Assembly: GCF_010093025.1 (NCBI RefSeq)
Contig: NZ_CP048114.1
Location: 1,054,001-1,118,000 of the forward strand
Direction: 5' to 3'
DNA from: Edaphobacter sp. 12200R-103
GTDB lineage: Bacteria > Acidobacteriota > Terriglobia > Terriglobales > Acidobacteriaceae
Length of the DNA: 64,000 nucleotides
Below the pieces are notes generated by a model that saw nothing but the letters and a program-made list of their open reading frames with translations, did not search any database and had not been told where the DNA came from. The position numbers and the translations under genes were made by a program. The number at the start of each line of letters is the position of its first letter. The stretch's first letter is position 1. Of this stretch, positions 61,768 to 64,000 are shown one piece after another.

Positions 61768-64000
61768 CTAGAACTGCAGCCTCATGGAGACCTGTCCGGT
61801 GCGGGGACCTCCGAAGTCTGCAGTGCTCGTGGCGGTGATCTGCCCGAATGCAGGACTGGAGATATTCATATTCGGATTGCCAAGGTTGGTGTGGTTGAGG
61901 ATGTTGGTGAAGGTGCCTTCAGCACGCAGCGAGATGCCTTCGGTGATAGCAAAGGTCTTGCTGAGTCCCGCGGATAGATTGACTGTACCGGGACCAACCA
62001 CCGAACCGTTCTGCACGTTGCCAAAGCGGCCGATAGGAGCGGGATCGCCGGGGCGGCCGCGGCCGGTGGTGCAACTGGTGCCAGGAGTCCAATTCGGGGC
62101 TCCAGGGCAGGTGAAAGCCGCCTTGTTGAACCAGCCGGCAGCAGACCGATTCGTTGGAGTCGTACTGACACCTGTGACACGATCCACCTTTTGGCTGCGC
62201 CCTGGGAGCGCTCCGCCGGACGCCGTGCTGTTGAGGCCGGAACCGGTGCCGGAGGGATCTCCCTGGCCGCTGGAGAAGTAGGGAGAGAGGAATGGACCGG
62301 TCTGCAGCAGGAAGATGCTGCTGATCTGCCATCCACCGACAGCAGCATCGAGGATGCGGTTCATGCTTCCACCATACTTCTGGCCTCGCCCGATAGGCAG
62401 AGCATAAAGCAGCGTGGTGTTCCAGCGGTGACGTCGCGAGCCGTAGACCTGACCGAAGTCCACGTTGGGATCATTCCCCCAGGAAGCACGGCTGCCGCCG
62501 CTTTCGCCGGCGAAGCTGGTGCTGCCAGGCCCCTGGTTATTGGAGAGATTTTTTGCAAACGTGTAGGTGGATTCGAAGCTCAGACCATCTCTCATGCGAT
62601 GCGAGACGTTGATCTGACCGGACTGATAGTTGGAGTCAGCCCCTGTGGAACGGGCATTGATCACACCCCAGTTGGGGAAAGGACGCGCCGAGAGTGGCTG
62701 GTTATAGGCCGAGACGGTGGAGGAGTACGGCATATCGTTGTAGTTAGGAGCCCAGACCAGGTGATGCGTCGTCATGCCGATGTAGGAGAGACGAACTCCG
62801 TATCCCTGGCCGAGGTCACGATCAAGCGAAAGGGTGAACTGCTGAGAGTAAGGATCCTTCCAGTTCACATCGTTGGCAGTACCGAAGTAGGCCTGTCCGA
62901 AGCTCGCAGTGCTGGAACTGGTGCCGGAGCCGGCGAAGATGTTGGGCCACACATACGCCGGGCCGCTTGCAGTCTTCGCATTGGAGTACTGGACCGTATT
63001 GGCCTGCAGGGTCCCGGTAAGCGAGTAGAAGTTCGAACCCAGCAGCGTGATGTTGTAGAGGCCGTAGCCGCCGCGCAGCACGGTACGATTGTCATTGGTA
63101 AGACGGTAAGCAAAGCCGAAGCGTGGAGCGAAACGTGTCTTGATCGCCGTACGGAGGCCGGAGGGTAGCCCTGCCTGCGAGTTGCTGATCGTGGGAGTGC
63201 AGGCTGCACCATTTGCCGGCGCAACACCTGAGGACTGACCGAGGCCGCAGGAGTTGAAGCTCTGCAGATAGGGCTCTGAGACAAGGTTTCCAAAGCCATC
63301 GGGATAGATAACCTGGCCGGACTTGGCAATCGTCTTGTCAAAGTTGCCTATATTGCCGGTTGGGTCGTGATATGCGGGATGATACTCGTAACGTATGCCG
63401 TAGCTGAGGGTAAGTCGATCATTGACGCGCCACTGATCTTGCGCAAAGGCATGGTAGTGCATGGTGCGGCCGTCATTATCGGCCTGCACAACGTCGTAGA
63501 ACGTTGTGTTGGGAGTGCCGACGAGGAAGTCAGCGAATTCATTGCCAGTGAAGAGCGCACTCGAATAATCGAAGGTTCCGTAGTTATCAGCGCCATTAAA
63601 ACCGAGCGGCGTGACTGCCTGCATTCTGCGAATATCGACTCCAAACTTCATCGTGTGGCGTCCCTTCACCCATGTGAGATTGTCCGTGTAGACATGGGTG
63701 CGAGACTTGTTGATCGAGGTAAGGCGCTCTGCATCGAAGCTGGTCAGCAATCCGAAATCCAACTCGGGCACGCCGTTGTAGAAGAGATTCTGCAGACCAT
63801 TCAGGCCGGAGTCCTGCGTGAAAGCCTTTCCATCAAACGGGTTCGACGCTCCGTTGGTATCGAAGGTGAACCCATAACGGAACTCATTGATGAGGTTCGG
63901 GGTGAAGTTGTAGTTGCCTGCGATAAGAAAGATACGATCCTGGAACGCCGTCGTGCTGGAAGGCATCGCAAGCGGCTTCTGCGAGGTTTGGTTGTAGTTC
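61768..64000 (-). CDS. TonB-dependent receptor, C-terminal part (runs off right edge)
   Basis: About 743 residues remain; the frame is open through base 64000, so the signal peptide, regulatory domain and plug lie outside. Oar-like barrel features are present: 'LIAGNYNFTPNLINEFRYGF', 'AFAQDQWRVNDRLTLSYGIR', 'TRFAPRFGFAYRLTNDNRTV' and 'SLRAEGTFTNILNHTNLGNP', ending in 'SMRLQF' with a terminal Phe. An ATG at 63966 is internal. Downstream on the same strand is the phospholipase C, suggesting a substrate shared between receptor and enzyme (inference). Confidence 0.92.
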   Translation of the reverse strand, partial: NYNQTSQKPLAMPSSTTAFQDRIFLIAGNYNFTPNLINEFRYGFTFDTNGASNPFDGKAFTQDSGLNGLQNLFYNGVPELDFGLLTSFDAERLTSINKSRTHVYTDNLTWVKGRHTMKFGVDIRRMQAVTPLGFNGADNYGTFDYSSALFTGNEFADFLVGTPNTTFYDVVQADNDGRTMHYHAFAQDQWRVNDRLTLSYGIRYEYHPAYHDPTGNIGNFDKTIAKSGQVIYPDGFGNLVSEPYLQSFNSCGLGQSSGVAPANGAACTPTISNSQAGLPSGLRTAIKTRFAPRFGFAYRLTNDNRTVLRGGYGLYNITLLGSNFYSLTGTLQANTVQYSNAKTASGPAYVWPNIFAGSGTSSSTASFGQAYFGTANDVNWKDPYSQQFTLSLDRDLGQGYGVRLSYIGMTTHHLVWAPNYNDMPYSSTVSAYNQPLSARPFPNWGVINARSTGADSNYQSGQINVSHRMRDGLSFESTYTFAKNLSNNQGPGSTSFAGESGGSRASWGNDPNVDFGQVYGSRRHRWNTTLLYALPIGRGQKYGGSMNRILDAAVGGWQISSIFLLQTGPFLSPYFSSGQGDPSGTGSGLNSTASGGALPGRSQKVDRVTGVSTTPTNRSAAGWFNKAAFTCPGAPNWTPGTSCTTGRGRPGDPAPIGRFGNVQNGSVVGPGTVNLSAGLSKTFAITEGISLRAEGTFTNILNHTNLGNPNMNISSPAFGQITATSTADFGGPRTGQVSMRLQF

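Noticed and set aside
1..64000. CRISPR array, transposase, integrase or rRNA operon
   Set aside because: No regularly spaced repeats, no DDE or tyrosine-recombinase motif and no rRNA core sequence were found by reading the window.

Overview
The window is a GC-rich, gene-dense bacterial chromosome segment. It most resembles a soil acidobacterium of the class Terriglobia (Granulicella/Terriglobus/Edaphobacter type). The reasons are three very large Oar-like TonB-dependent receptors with an N-terminal carboxypeptidase-regulatory domain, many secreted glycan- and ester-acting enzymes, DUF1080/FG-GAP proteins, a futalosine-type menaquinone gene, and short 'GTCATCCTGAGCGAAG'-like intergenic repeats. 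This assignment is inference from gene content; there is no rRNA in the window.

Region 1 (1-17.1 kb) is a sugar/glycan utilisation locus. It holds a partial secreted GH39-like protein, an IclR-HTH/periplasmic-binding-domain regulator broken by a frameshift, a TonB-dependent receptor, a GH78-like alpha-L-rhamnosidase, a GntR/FCD regulator, a DHDPS/KDG-aldolase-type lyase, an L-fucose-isomerase-like protein and an MFS transporter. On the opposite strand follow an SDR, a zinc alcohol dehydrogenase and a secreted DUF1080 + FG-GAP protein. The likely flow is import of an oligosaccharide through the receptor, release of a (deoxy)sugar by the glycosidases, uptake by the MFS carrier, then isomerisation/oxidation and aldol cleavage. 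A perfect palindrome overlapping a promoter in front of the aldolase is a candidate GntR operator.

Region 2 (17.3-48.5 kb) is mostly housekeeping: pnp, rpsO, lysA, hrpB, gltX, dgt, purH, pyrD and serS. Accessory genes lie among them: two TPR proteins, a PspC-domain protein, a three-domain acyl-activating/ACP/acyltransferase fusion, an ArsB-like permease, an orphan CheX-like phosphatase, a SelW-like protein, a membrane-anchored sensor-type trehalose-6-phosphate synthase with OtsB, an M23 peptidase and a PafA-like phosphatase.

Region 3 (48.5-64 kb) holds two modules that pair a TonB receptor with a Tat-exported ester hydrolase: receptor + sulfatase, and receptor + phospholipase C, the latter receptor running off the right edge. 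Between them lie FtsB, BioY, MqnD and a tRNA-Lys(CTT). The 3' half of this tRNA is repeated imperfectly about 1.5 kb downstream. The two copies bracket a small islet with one SGNH hydrolase, which looks like the scar of an integration event.

The most unusual items are the frameshifted IclR/periplasmic-binding hybrid regulator, the sensor-OtsA fusion, the ligase-ACP-acyltransferase fusion, an SDR with Arg in place of the catalytic Lys, and the tRNA-bounded islet. No CRISPR array, transposase or integrase was found.
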